From NCBI RefSeq assembly GCF_000715075.1, contig NC_134101.1, positions 140,878,237 to 140,942,236 on the forward strand: DNA of 64,000 nucleotides. Reading direction: 5' to 3'. A program made the position numbers and the translations under genes. The stretch comes from Nicotiana tabacum (taxonomy: Eukaryota; Streptophyta; Magnoliopsida; Solanales; Solanaceae). Every line of letters begins with the position of its first letter. The first letter of the stretch is position 1. Positions 1 through 11,559 of the stretch are shown here, in pieces. The notes under the pieces are model-generated. The model worked only from the letters and a program-made list of their open reading frames with translations. It was not told the DNA's origin and did not search any database.

Positions 1-1422
1 GAAGCATATTAATCAAGTAGGTCAAGTCACATTGAATTAATAGTGAAGAAAAATAGAGTATCAGAAGCATGAAAAAGTCTCACGGTAACAGATGAGAAAC
101 CTTTTGAAAAGTTAGGGTTTCAAGCATAGTCAAGTTTTAAAGATAGTAGAAACCCAGAGTTAGAGGAATCACATAAAGGAAAAGGGATTCTGAAACAAGG
201 AACTTCAAATCGAGTTAGGCATTTAACAGGAAAAACCCTAATCGGAAAAAGACAAAGAAGAGATTTTGAAATAACTTAACAGGAAAAACCCTACTCGGAA
301 AAAGACAAAGAGTCGTTTTTGAAAGCAAAATTGAAGAAACTTCGAGAAGATGCTTAAAAGTTCAGAGCAAGCATAGATCTAAAGTAGATATGAAAGAAAT
401 CTAAAGACCTTAGAGATTAGGGTTTCAGAAAACCCAGAAAAGATGAGAAAGGCTTCGAAAGTTATCGATCTAACAAGGAGAGTCAAGGGTCTGACTCGAA
501 TGACCATGGCCGTCCGGGGAAAGGTCAAAGATGACCGGAGAAGGGCCATGAACTAAAATCGAACAAAGACTGGACCAGAGCTCTTTATAGTATGGCCTTG
601 AAACCATAAGGACAAACACATAGGAGCCAGGGAAGGTTGGTGCAGGTCTCCGATGACCTCGGAAGGCCATAGATTATGGTGGATTAGGGTGGCGGCGGCG
701 GCTAGGGTTTGAGTGGTGTTGCAGAGAGTGTTTGAGAGGAATGGGATTCTAAGGCGGTGGTAAGTGAGAAATGATAGGGTTTTGGGGTCGTTTGGAATTA
801 ATTAAGGCAAAGGCGACTATTGGCCGTTGATCTAAGTGATCAAAGGCCTGGATTAAAACGGGTAAGTGGGGCGGTTTATGAAACTGGGTTTGGGCCTGGT
901 CCGATGGGTTCAATTGGGTCGAGAATTGGGTTAAAATTGGGGTAGGATTAGGCTATGATTGAAATGTTTTTGGGCTATTATTTAAATAGCCAATTTCCCC
1001 TTTTAAAATTATACAAAATAGCAAATTGATTTCTGGAAATAAATTAAAGGTACTAAAATTATTTATAACACATAATTATTAATTTAAAAATACTGGACTT
1101 AATATTTATAAATGTGAACGCAATTAAATCTTAAAAGGGTCTAATATTACAATTATATGCAATTTAGCTTTAAAAATACAAATAAATTTGTAAAAATATG
1201 CAAAAATATTTTAGTTATAGTTTAGTACAAATAATAGAATTCAATAAATGAATCACCAAAAATGATAATTTTGGGAATTATTATTGGGTTTTTATGAATA
1301 AAATAGGGGAATAAATTGGTTAAAAAATCTTTAAAACATTTGGACACACTTATGCATACACATGCTATCTTGAAAGTATATTGCATATTAAAGAATATAT
1401 AAGGAAAAATTGGGTATCAACA
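1..1422 (-). repeat. 3' LTR of element A (partial)
   Basis: This stretch matches the last 1.6 kb of the LTR at 10563-15404 and ends with the same CA terminus. Compared with that copy it lacks roughly 215 bp (the counterpart of about 14022-14236). It also carries a short tandem repeat of the segment TAACAGGAAAAACCCTA near 225-300. The rest of the LTR would lie left of the window. Confidence 0.85.
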
Positions 1423-1774
1423 GTTGCCCATCTTTACCCGGGAAGGATTAAAGAGTTGTCGGATAAAGATATGATGGCCAATTTTGACCGAGCGGAACGG
1501 TTCGAAGAGGTTTAGGCTGTGTCGTGGCTTCTGAGATTCCTACATATCCTTGGTTTTATAGGAATTAGGCCAGATGCAGTTCAGGATCCATCGGCGGAGT
1601 ATGCCGATGGAGACTTTTCAAGAACGGATGCAATATCCAGGACGGGGTGAATGGTTAAGGTGTGATAGGGTTGCGGGAACTGGAGCGGGATCTCTCCTGT
1701 CGAGATAGTCGTTGCTCACTGGTTTACCTGCAAATAGGCAATACAAGCACATACTGTGCGTAAATTTAAACATG

Positions 1775-2035
1775 ATGCACATTCTAGTCGGACCATGAAT
1801 GTTGTCTTCGGACGATGAGAGTGATGTCCTTAGACCATGATGTCCTGGGCCATGAATCATGCAATAAAGGACTCGCAGGCCATGAAATAATGCTCTCGGA
1901 CTATGAGGATGGTGCCTCCGAACCATGATGCCTTTGAATAATGATATGCAAAAAAACTAAAAGGGATCCTCAGGCCATGACATGGTGTTCTCGGGCTATG
2001 AAAATGGTGCCTCCGAACGATAATGCCTTTGGATA
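1775..2035. repeat. Degenerate repeats around 'ccatgaa/ccatgatg'
   Basis: Short degenerate units built on phrases such as 'ggaccatga', 'ggtgcctccgaac' and 'ctcgggctatga' recur here. The unit boundaries are blurred. They run straight into the next array. Confidence 0.5.
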
Positions 2036-2038
2036 ATT

Positions 2039-2246
2039 TGGCGATCTTTCAGCCTATGAAATGCAGTGTGTGGCGATCTTTCAGTCCATGAGATGCAATA
2101 AGTGGCAATCTTTCAGCCATGCGGCGATCTTTCAGTCATGCAATGCGGTAGGTGGCGATCTTTCAGCTCATAAGATGTAGATGTGGCGATCTTTCAGCCA
2201 TGCAATGCAGTAGGTGGCGATCTTTCAGCCATGTAGATGTAGATGA
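2039..2246. repeat. Tandem repeat, ~30-bp unit 'tggcgatctttcagcc'
   Basis: The core GGCGATCTTTCAG(C/T) recurs seven times (one copy reads GGCAATC), separated by variants of 'atgaaatgcagta'. It lies inside the 3' untranslated region of element A. Confidence 0.8.
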
Positions 2247-2745
2247 AGGTAGATCTTAACCTTGGAAGGCATAATAGTAGCCTTATGTAATGCGAAAATG
2301 CAGATGGAGATAGCGTTTAGTCTCGGAAGGCAAAATAGTAGCCTTATGTAATGCAAAAATGTAGATGGAGACAACGTTTAGTCTCGGAAGGTAGAATAGT
2401 AGCCTTATGCAATGCGAAAATGCAGATGGAGATAGTGTTTAGTCTCGAAAGGCAGAATAGTAGCCTTATGCAATGCGGAAATGCAGATGGAGACGGCGTT
2501 TAGTCTCGGAAGGCATAATAGTAGCCTTATGCAATGCTAAAATGCATATGGAGATAGTGTTTAGTCTTGGAAGAAAGAATAGTAGCCTTATGCAATGCGA
2601 AAATGTAGATGGAGACAGCATTTAGCCTTGGAAGGCAGAATAGTAGCCTTATGCAATGCGAAAATGCATATAGAGACAGTGTTTAGTCTCGGAAGGCAGA
2701 ATAGTCGCCGTATGCAAGAAATAAAATGGCAAATGGTAATAAGCT
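2247..2745. repeat. Tandem repeat, ~60-bp unit, about 8 copies
   Basis: Units contain 'gtttagtctcggaaggca', 'gaatagtagccttatgcaatg' and 'cgaaaatgcagatggaga', repeated about every 60 bp with scattered substitutions. This 3' UTR minisatellite has the same position as the different array in element D. Confidence 0.85.
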
Positions 2746-3436
2746 TTCTTAGCTAATAGCAGATTGCGATATTCTGACTGTTGGGGACATTGTACCTGCT
2801 GGGGACACTGTTGTGTTTGGATAGCAAATGTGAATAAATGCAATGGTTCTGAGAGTTGTATTCCCAAACAACGTTTATCTCGTGAGTGTATAGTATGTTT
2901 GATGGTTTTGCAATCCATGTGCATGCATCCAAAGAGAAATCATGAGGTTTGCAAAAGGGGGAAGGTTAGTTCGTATCCCCGCTGGCTCTGCTTGACCTGC
3001 TCGCCTATGATCTGGTGATACTGCATGTATCATTGGGGTAGCGTTGCTAAACAAAGCAATTTCAATAATAAATAGGCATGATTTTTTGAAAGTATGACAT
3101 AAGTGTATAATTAAAATAATTTTTAGATGAATCGATGACTGCGACGTAGTTCAGGACATTGCAACCTCTCCTGCTACGAAATTTTGAGGGTCATCCTCAA
3201 CATTCTGCCCCAGTTTGATGAGTTGACACTTCTGACGGTTGCTTGTGGTGATTGGCTGAAATTACTTCGGAATTTTGAGGGTCCCCCTCAAAATTTTTCC
3301 CCAGTTTCCAATTGCGGGGGGAAATGAACTTTTTAGTGAATTGTGATCGAACCCATAGGGATGCCTATGTATTCCCTCTTAAATGGGAATCAGGTCAGGC
3401 GTAGTTCCATTACATCGATGAGGAAAGCATGAAAAT

Positions 3437-4669
3437 TACACATAGTAACGCTTGACTGCATCTGAATTGATCGGTTTTGGTCAAACTTCTCCGTCCATTG
3501 CTGTGAGTAGCAGGGCTCCTCCTGTCAGAACCCGATGAACCATGTATGGACCCTGCCAGTTGGGAGAGAACTTCCCTTTGGCTTTATCTTGATGCGGGAA
3601 AATTTTCTTTAACACCAGTTACCCCGGTGCGAACCGTCTCGGCTTGACTCTTTGTTGAAGGCTCTGGACATTCTATTCTGATAAAGTTGACCATGGCAAA
3701 CTGCATTCATTCTTTTTCCGTCTATAAGGTCTAGTTGCACATAACGACTTTTCATCCACTCTGCGTCGTCGAGCTCAGCTTCCTGCATGATCCTTAGGGA
3801 GAGAATCTCTACCTCAGCGGGAATGACTGCCTCTGTACCGTAAACCAGCATATAGGGAGTTGCCCCGGTTAATGTGCGAAATGTGGTGCGATACCCTAAT
3901 AAAGCAAATGATAACTTGTCGTTCCACTTCTTATGCTTCTCTATCATTTTCCTTAGTATCTTCTTGGTATTCTTGTTGGCAGCTTCTGCAGCTCCATTCA
4001 TCTGCGGCCTATAGGCTGTGGAATTCTTGTATTTGATCTTGAAGGTTTCACACATAGCTTTCCTCAAGTCACTATTGAGGTTGGAGCCATTATCAGTAAT
4101 GATCGACTCTGGAAACGCGAATCGATAAACAATGCGGTCGCGGACAAAGTCTGCCATGACTTTCTTAGTTACTGCTTTGTAAGATGTTGCTTTAACCCAT
4201 TTGGTGAAATAGTCGATTGCTACTAGGATAAACCTATGCCCGTTGGATGCAGCAGGCTCAATTGGTCCAATAACATCCATTCCCCAGGCAGCAAACGGCC
4301 ATGGTGAGCTCATTGCATTAAGCTCATTCAGAGGTATCTTTATTATGTCTGCATGTATCTGACAGCGGTGGCATTTCCGGACATACTAGATGCAGTTTGT
4401 TTCCATAGTCATCCAAAAGTAACCAGCTCGGAGTATCTTTTTTGCTAAGATAAAACCATTCATATGCGGACCGCAGGTCCCAGCATGAATTTCTTCTAGT
4501 AGCTTGGATGCTTCCTTTGTGTCGACACACCTTAATAATCCCAAGTCAGGAGTCCTCCTATACAGGATTCCTCTGCTGTGAAAGAAATTGTTGGACAACC
4601 TCCGAAGTGTGCGTTTCTGAATAGTATTTGCAAGCTTTTGCCAAATATTCCCTGATATCATGAAACCAA
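3437..4669 (-). pseudogene. Integrase of element A (broken)
   Basis: The protein would insert element cDNA into the genome. The N-terminal zinc-binding region reads H-A-G-T-C-G-P-H followed by V-R-K-C-H-R-C. The core shows GMDVIGP (first Asp), ITDNGSN (second Asp) and NGAAEAANK (Glu). A chromodomain-free C-terminus with NWQGP and KRYYV follows. An in-frame TAG just before the VRKCHRC segment splits the zinc finger, a frameshift falls after NRMSRAFN, and two further stops lie in the C-terminus. The frame also shifts against the RNase H frame near 4630. The order RNase H to integrase is as expected for Ty3/gypsy. Confidence 0.88.
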
Positions 4670-5549
4670 GGCTTTACGTCTGCTTCTTCTTCAACATGGG
4701 CACAATAAGCTGGCTGATCATAGATCTTCACTAGAATGGGATCAATGAAGTTTTTGTCTGGATGTTGTATCATAGATGACAGAGTAGCCAATGCATCGGC
4801 AAATTCATTCTGGATTCTGGGAACATGTTGGAACTCTGTCTTCGTGAACCTTTTCCTCGATTTTTGTACATTATGCAGATACGGGAGTATCTTGGAGTTC
4901 TTGGTTTCCCATTCTTCATGCACCTGATGTATGAGTAGGTCCGAATCTCCAATCACTAGCAACTCTTGAATGTTCATGTCAATGGCCATTTTAAGCCCTA
5001 AGATACAAGCTTCATATTCAGCTATGTTGTTGGTGCACGGGAACCTGAGTTTGGCAGACACCAGATAATGATGACCGGTTTCTGATACTAGGACTGCTCC
5101 TATGCCAACTCCTTTAAAGTTTGTTGCTCCATCGAAAAATATTCTCCAACCATCATAGGATTTTGCGATGTCTTCTCCTATGAATGATACCTCTTTGTTA
5201 GGAAAATATGTTTTCAGGGGTTTGTATTCTCCATCCATGGGATTTTCAGCAAGGTGATCTGCTAGTGCTTGTCCTTTAATTGCTTTTTGAGTCACGTAGA
5301 CAATGTAAAATTCACTCAATAGGATTTTCCACTTGGCTAGCTTGCAAGTGGGCATGGGCTTCTAGAAGATGTACTTCAAAGGATCCATCCTTGATATGTG
5401 GTATAGGCACAGAAAGAATGCCTCAGTTTCTGAGCTACCCAAGTTAAAGCACAATAGGTGCGCTCTAACAGAGAATACCGGGCCTCGTACGGGGTGAACT
5501 TCTTACTGAGGTAATAGATAGCCTGCTCCTTCCTTCCCATTTCATCATG
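4670..5549 (-). pseudogene. Dual RNase H region of element A
   Basis: RNase H removes the RNA strand during reverse transcription. The first, retroelement-type domain is visible as EQAIYYLSKKFTPYEARY and ALTWVAQKL (about 5370-5530). A second archaeal-type domain follows with FFDGATN, NNIAEYEACIL, GDSDLLIHQV and NEFADALATL, so it retains its Asp and Glu residues. Two RNase H domains in tandem are a known mark of the Tat lineage. This second copy is intact enough to show what is deleted in element D. Stops and a frame change separate the first domain from the RT upstream and from the second domain. Confidence 0.85.
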
Positions 5550-6470
5550 CTACCCCAGAACGCAATCAAAAGCTCTATCCAATACTGCAAGGTAGAGTAA
5601 TAAGGGTCTACCTGGCTTAGGCGGGACCAAGACTGGTGGTGTTGACAAGTATTCCTTGATTCTGTCGAAGGCTTTTTGGTAGTCATCGGTCCATTTGGTG
5701 GCGGCATCCTTCTTTAACATCTTAAAGATTAGCTCATAGATAACTACAGACAGTGCTATAAACCGGCTGATGTAGTTAAGTCTTCCCAAGAAACTCATCA
5801 CATCCTTCTTGTTCTTTGGTGGTGGTAGTTCTTGGATGGCTTTGACTTTTGATGGATCCAGTTCTATTCCTCGGTGACTCACAATAAACCCAAGCAATTT
5901 TCCAGCAAGAACCCCAAATATGCACTTCGCGGGATTCAGTTTCAGGTTGTACCTTCGCAATCTATTGAAGAACTTTCTCAAATCTTCCATATGATCAGTG
6001 GCCTTCTTGGACTTGATGATGACATCATCTACATACATCTCAATCTCCTTGTGTATCATATCATGAAAAATAGTAGTCATGGTCCTCATGTAGGTGGCTC
6101 CTGCATTCTTTAATCCAAATGGCATCATCTTGTAACAGTATATTCCCCATGTCATCATGAAAGCCATTTTCTCAGCATCTTCCTCATCTATCCAGATCTG
6201 ATGATAACCAGCAAAATAATCTACCAATGACTGTAGCTCATGCTTGGCTCAATTGTCAATCAGGATGTGTATATTTGGTAAAGGGAAGTCATTTTTCGGA
6301 CTGGTCCGGTTGAGATCCCGGTAGTCGACACAGACTCTGACCTTCCTGTCCTTCTTTGGCACTGGCATGATGTTGGCTAACCATATTGGGTATTCTACTA
6401 CCCTGAGAACCTTAGCTTTGACTTGCTTAGTGACTTCTTCCTTGATTTTCAAACTCATATCAGGCTTGAA
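5550..6470 (-). pseudogene. Reverse transcriptase of element A
   Basis: The frame carries the standard RT blocks: WLANIMPVPKKD, RVCVDYRDLN, FPLPNIHILIDN, YFAGYHQI, MPFGLKNAGATY, the catalytic box YVDDVI and GKLLGFIVS. One in-frame TGA follows LIDN, in the same frame on both sides. After AFDCVLG the frame meets a TAG at the boundary with RNase H. Fragmentation is modest compared with the gag region. Identification as Ty3/gypsy RT is secure; activity is not expected. Confidence 0.9.
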
Positions 6471-7326
6471 CTTTCTGAGCTTTTTCTTTACCGACGAACG
6501 ATTGTCAGTTTGTGAGCCACAATAGACGTACTTAGACCAGTCATGTCATCATACGACCAGGCAAATATGTCCTCGTATTCCCTTAGAAATTTTGTGTATT
6601 CCTTCTTTTCTGATGGCGATATGTGAACATTGATTCGCATTTCTTTGATATTCTCTGCATCTCCCAGGTTAACAATTTTTGTCTTATCTACGTTGGACTT
6701 AGGTCTGTTCTCAAAGTTCTCAACTTCTTTGGCAACCTCCTATGGTATGTCATCTTCCTATGAATCAATGTCCGTTTGTTGCGTTGTCTCATTGCATGTC
6801 ACAGTCATTGGTTTATCAAGATAAGTAATAGTAATGCCCGAGGCTCGTCGGGCTCTAGTTGTCCTGATGGTCCAGTTATTGAGGCGTGCCTCTCTGCTTA
6901 CGGCCTATATGGAAGGGCCTTCCTCCCCCTCCTCCTTGATAACAACACGATAATCCATGTCATTGTCTTCCAGGAACAAGTTCTTCACCGCAACCAGTGC
7001 TTCTTCTTCGTCTGACCCATAAATAATGTCAGCCGGTTGGAAGTTCTGCTCCAGATATGGTATTGGCAGCTCTAGTGGATAGTAAGGATTGTTCCATGGT
7101 GGTGACTAGTTGTTGAATCCTTCCCAGGTGTACTCATATCCCAGACCGAAAGTAGTGCCATGCTTCTTAAGCTTTATGGGCTTAGAGATTCCTTGGAGGT
7201 TCTTGTCGAGCCCCTTGCCAGGTTCGTACCCACTCCAATTCAGTATACTCTCGATCTTTTTATCCCACTTTTTATCTTTGTCAACAGAATTTACCCGTTC
7301 AATGTGGTGGTAAGTATCTCCACCTA
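6471..7326 (-). pseudogene. G-patch domain and linker upstream of RT, element A
   Basis: On the minus strand this frame reads a G-patch-like segment: ILNWSGYEPGKGLDKNLQ, then GISKPIKLKKH, then GTTFGLGYEY. It is followed by an acidic linker and the pre-RT segment EYEDIFAWSYDDM. G-patch domains bind nucleic acids or helicases and are known beside proteases of some retroelements. The protease that should precede it is missing: the frame joins directly to the gag N-terminus near 7327, so a deletion removed the gag core and protease. Several in-frame stops are present. Confidence 0.75.
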
Positions 7327-7925
7327 GCTTCCTTCAACGCCTTGAATCCAGCTAGTCAATTTCTTAAGTTCCTCAGCCAGGTTCCTGATGAGCAAGTCTT
7401 TATCATCAAACTCGGGTGTGATTAAGATAGGTTGGGTGGAGTGTGGCATGGTCTCCTCGTAGATAGGGGTGTTATGGTGGGTGTGGAAGTGGTCATTTAT
7501 GGAGTTTTGGAGTTCTGGGATGAGTAACGGGGTGTTGTTTGAGGTATGGCAGGTGTTGCAGTGATGGTGAGGAGCGAGATGGTTTTGTTGCTTTGGGATA
7601 TTATGTGGAGGTATAGGGTTCTGAGCATTTAGGAAATTGATATCTGGAGTGGTGAGGGAAAATGACAGACTTGCCAGATTCCGAAACTAATCAAGTTCTT
7701 CTTGAAATTTCAACCGTTTTTGTTCAACTTGGGATGCATTTTCCTTAGGAACCTGAGTACCTTGACCATGAGTGACCTATACTCGTTCAGTTGAGTTCTC
7801 CTTTATGACATTGTTCAAATCTTCCATCTTCCCTTTGTTCTTGTTTTTGGCAGGACTAAGAGGAGGAGTGGGTGGAGGGCCCCTGGATCTCGTGGAATAG
7901 GATGATGTTGCCAGAGTGCACAAAC
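7327..7925 (-). pseudogene. Gag N-terminal remnant of element A
   Basis: The minus frame reads MEDLNNVIKENSTERV, then a Gln-rich stretch, then IRNLAEELKKLTSWIQGVEG, which is the coiled-coil-like start of Tat gag proteins. A stop (TAG) follows the GVEGS segment and the sequence then joins the G-patch region. The retrotransposon gag core, zinc knuckle and D-S-G protease motif seen in element D are all absent. A pyrimidine-rich stretch lies just upstream (about 7925-8020). Confidence 0.7.
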
Positions 7926-8225
7926 TAACCTTTGGGGAGGGGAATAATATAACAAAAAGTAAAAACAAAAAGGTAACCAAGTTAGTGAGGATTATAATAA
8001 GCGTTGCAATATTTAAACACATAGTGCAAGAATGTAAATTGTGTCCTAATTTGGGAACCTCTTTGTGCCCGAGGTAGGCCTAGCGATAGATTGTTGGAGA
8101 ACTTAGGATGTAAAATGCCTCATTTCATTGATAAAAGTAGATGAATCCCAAATTGATAGTAAATGAGAACCAATAATGGCTATTTGCCTTACTATATTTT
8201 ATAAAGCGAAAAGAAAAACTCCTAT

Positions 8226-9900
8226 CTACTTGGTCCTAGAAGGACCTTCCCCAGATTCGGCATCCTTGGCTCCGTCGAAAAGCTTTCCCAACTCGCGAAG
8301 TCCCAACAATAGGTAGGCCCTGGCTAGATGTCTGCCTTCAATTCCTTCAGCATTTTGGCAATCTTTGACCCTCTTGAGAAACTTTCTTTCCAATTCCACT
8401 ATGCCTCGCTCCAAGTATCCCAGTCATTTGTTGGCACTGACAGCCATGTCCTTCCATTCCTTAATTAGTTTATGGTTGGACTCTTGTATTTCGCGGTGTT
8501 CGCTTTCGCACTCATGAATTCTTTTGCGCAGTTGGTTGTATTTGACATGTGCCTCGACCCTTTCATCTATGATCCTGTGACCTCGAGCAAACCCTGGTTG
8601 GCCCAGACCATCATAATTGTCTTCTAACCAACCTGAGTAGAAAGGAGCGCAACCAGCATGATACCTGTCTGACTCAATGTTATACTTCCCCATTATGATC
8701 TTGTAGTGCCACATATGCTGAGCTTGGCACGTGTAAGGACTATCATCATTTTGGAAATCAGCCCGAAAATGACTCATTTTGTCGACCTTGGGTATAACCT
8801 GCTTCCTACCAGCTTGTCTCATAACTCGGAGAGGGATGTAAGGGTATGTTCCTCTTAGCCCAATCAATATCAGGAAAGATGCGTCTTGGGATCGGGCGAT
8901 GAACTCCTCGGTCGGAAACCATTCGAACATCCATTGTACTTGGTCCTCAATTAGATTATCAAATAGCTCGACCCATCCTTTGGCATCTTCTGGCTGAGCG
9001 AACATATTGGGCATGTAATTCATTCGCCTCGGATGATGGAAAGCGATATGATCATCCCAGTGCCTTCGCTAAATCTCTTGTCGGTATTCACCCCTTTGGA
9101 GATGTTCCACGAGCTAGAGTTGAAGTAATAAATTGCAACCTTCGAAGTGTTTTGCTCCTCGTTAACACTTCTCCAAGGCTCGATATATGTCGGCAAGGAT
9201 CATTGGCACAATGCTGAATGGCTTCCCACCGATCCCTTTCATTAAAGTCTTAGTTACCATAGCCATCCTGGTGTGGATTCTTGCTTTCTTCATCGGAAAC
9301 ACGATCATCCCCAGGAAATAAAACATGAATACAAAGACCCTTCGGTGAATGTGCCGTAATAATGTGATGGCAAACTCATCAAGATAGGTACGGTAGGTTT
9401 GTTGTGACCGTACCTCTCATACAGATAGTCAAAGGGGATGTAAGATTCTTTCAAACATGTCAGCTCTAGATTCTTCTTCAAACCCATCATTTTGAGGAAG
9501 CCCCTGCCCTTGCGGTTCTCAAGCATTAACAAACCCGGAGTTTCCTATGCTATACCGGCCAATTCTCCTATCTCTTCTAGCAAGGGTGTCATTTCAATTT
9601 CCCCTAAGCGGAATACGGCCCTCTCACAATCCTAGAACAATGTTGCAGCTTCTATGATCTTGCTGTTGGGTTGGATCTCCGGAGAGAAGGTAGATTCCCC
9701 AAATATTTTCGGATAAGAGTTTGATCACTAAAGTGAAGATCCTTCCACCAGGGTAGATTCCCCAAATATTTTCGGATAAGAGTTTGATCACTAAAGTGAA
9801 GATCCTTCCACCAGCTTAGTAGTCTTGGGTGGATGTTGGTGACCATGCCAAATCTAGGGATTTCGTGCCTCATTTTTGCAAGACAAAAAAGGTTAGGCCC
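8226..9900 (-). pseudogene. ORF1 remnant upstream of gag, element A
   Basis: An open stretch of about 260 codons with one stop (8226-9023) reads EDQVQWMFEWFPTEEF, LIGLRGTYPYIPLRVMRQ and a charged, probably coiled-coil C-terminus. The domain order matches ORF1 of element D: a globular N-terminus, then ASQIEWTF-type and LRSIQPYAPYRVLRE-type segments, then coiled coil. An extra ORF before gag is known for Ogre-type elements; its function is unknown. The N-terminal half (9024-9900) is frameshifted and contains a 63-bp tandem duplication. I cannot assign a biochemical role. Confidence 0.65.
9689..9814. repeat. Perfect 63-bp tandem duplication in ORF1
   Basis: Two identical adjacent 63-bp copies keep the reading frame and repeat 21 residues containing HFSDQTLIRKYLGNLP. 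Their identity implies a recent slippage event after the element had already decayed. Confidence 0.9.
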
Positions 9901-10543
9901 TTACCCCCACCAGACTCGACTATTTAATACCAACAATTAGCATGAAGCATTTAGTTCTCCAAATAGATTCACAGAACGTGGTGACGTTCGTTCAGGTTTA
10001 AGGAAACCTAGTGGACTTTGGTCGAGGCTATCTTAAAGGGTCATTATGTGGACAACATAACTGAACCAGCTAGGTTTGACCATGATGCATGCACAGTTTA
10101 AACAAAGTAAGGTTTCTATGGGGTTTTAGACTAGTACCCTTGAGCGGACAACTCAAGAGGGAGAGGCACGGAACTGTCGACTGCACCGCTGATCGACTGG
10201 TTTTACTGCAAATATGCCTTTTCCGGATTTAGGGGTAATAATATAGGAAGAACGCAACCACTCATTATAAGCATTGATATGGTATTTTGTTTGGCACGAG
10301 TGGAGTATGATGTTGAGCATGGTTCTGCAAAAATTAAAAGCATGTTGACATGTATTTGCACATTAAGAAAGTAGTAAATATAGCAGTTTCAAAATTTAAA
10401 GTAATAGTAAAGGAAAGAAACAAAGAAGACAAGTCAGTTTTGTAGTTGAAAAGGAAATTGAATGCTTAAAGGAATTAAACAAGTAATTGCACATAAAGAG
10501 GTATAAATTCACAATAACAGTCTGAAATGGTAAAAGCCTAAAT
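9901..10543 (-). other. 5' leader of element A
   Basis: No coding segment was recognised between the PBS and ORF1. It corresponds in position to the leader of element D and shares phrases with it, such as 'cccttgagcggacaactc'. Confidence 0.55.
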
Positions 10544-10562
10544 ATCCCCAGCAAGGTCGCCA
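10544..10562 (-). other. Primer-binding site of element A
   Basis: The minus strand reads TGGCGACCTTGCTGGGGAT, directly against the LTR end. It differs by two bases from the PBS of element D. I could not assign the tRNA with certainty; Ogre-type elements are reported to use tRNA-Arg. Confidence 0.75.
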
Positions 10563-11559
10563 TGTTGTCGCGCTCCCTTTTTCCCTCTTGTTGCAATTGG
10601 GAGATCGGGTTTGTGACATTTGGTATGGGACAACTCATTCCTTTTGGGAACTAGGTTTTGCATTTTGAGGAGTCATCACCTAATGATTTAAGGAACATTA
10701 GGACACCTATAAAACCTACTCCTAAGATTGTTTGATAACCAGGGATCGGGTAAGGGCTTGAAATTATCCTAAGGGGAAGGTGTTAGGCACCCCTCAGGAT
10801 CCACTAGTGTGGTTCCCAGCTAGATAGTTTATTGTGAATTTTTACAATTTAGCGAATAGACAAATATAGGCTCAAATAGTAGGGGATTTAAGTTTAAACA
10901 CATAAGAGTTTGGAAACAATTAAAGGCGAATTTTGAGAAGAAGGGGTTATAATTTCTACAAATACTTGAAAATATAAAAGAGGAAAAGGGGGTCCTAGGT
11001 TTATTTATAATATGGATCACATCAATGCGATACCCAGTATGACACTCCTCAGAAGAGGGGATACACGTGGTATTAGCGCACGGGTCATCATATCCATATC
11101 TACCCTTCCCACCTCGTTAAGGTATTAAAGCGCGGATTGGTTTCGATATCTATTGCATGCTACTACCCGTCCTTTCCTATCAGTCCCAGAGGATTTTTAG
11201 GACTGCTATTCCTAAAAGGGAGGGATATTAGGCTGATTTTAGGTTTTAAAGGTGAAAAAGCTAAGGCGACATACAAAACATATAGGGGTTGCACATTAGG
11301 GGAAACATATAACAAATATGAGGCTCATGTATACCTCCTCACACAAAGCACATAAATAGCATGACTTAAACATACATCTAAGGTCTGAATTTAACATACT
11401 AAGGTAAGGGAAATTTCAGTTGTTGAGGCAGACCAATTATTACATAACTCAAATAAGAAGTCCGAATCAGGCCTGCCGACTAGTTGTAGCAATTAACAAA
11501 GGCGGATTCAATTTTTTTGGTTGTTATTACCTAAGGCTTACCTAAGCGTTTAGGAGAGA

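Larger units (their letters stand above)
1423..3436 (-). other. 3' untranslated region of element A
   Basis: This stretch lies between the end of integrase and the 3' LTR. The minus-strand polypurine-like sequence AAAGATGGGCAAC sits directly against the LTR start and corresponds to the clearer tract of element D. Apart from three tandem-repeat families I see no coding sequence; short open frames here are not conserved. Confidence 0.7.

Noticed and set aside
2649..3018. Frames of 84-91 codons on opposite strands in the 3' UTR of element A
   Set aside because: They overlap each other and the tandem repeats, with no recognisable motif.
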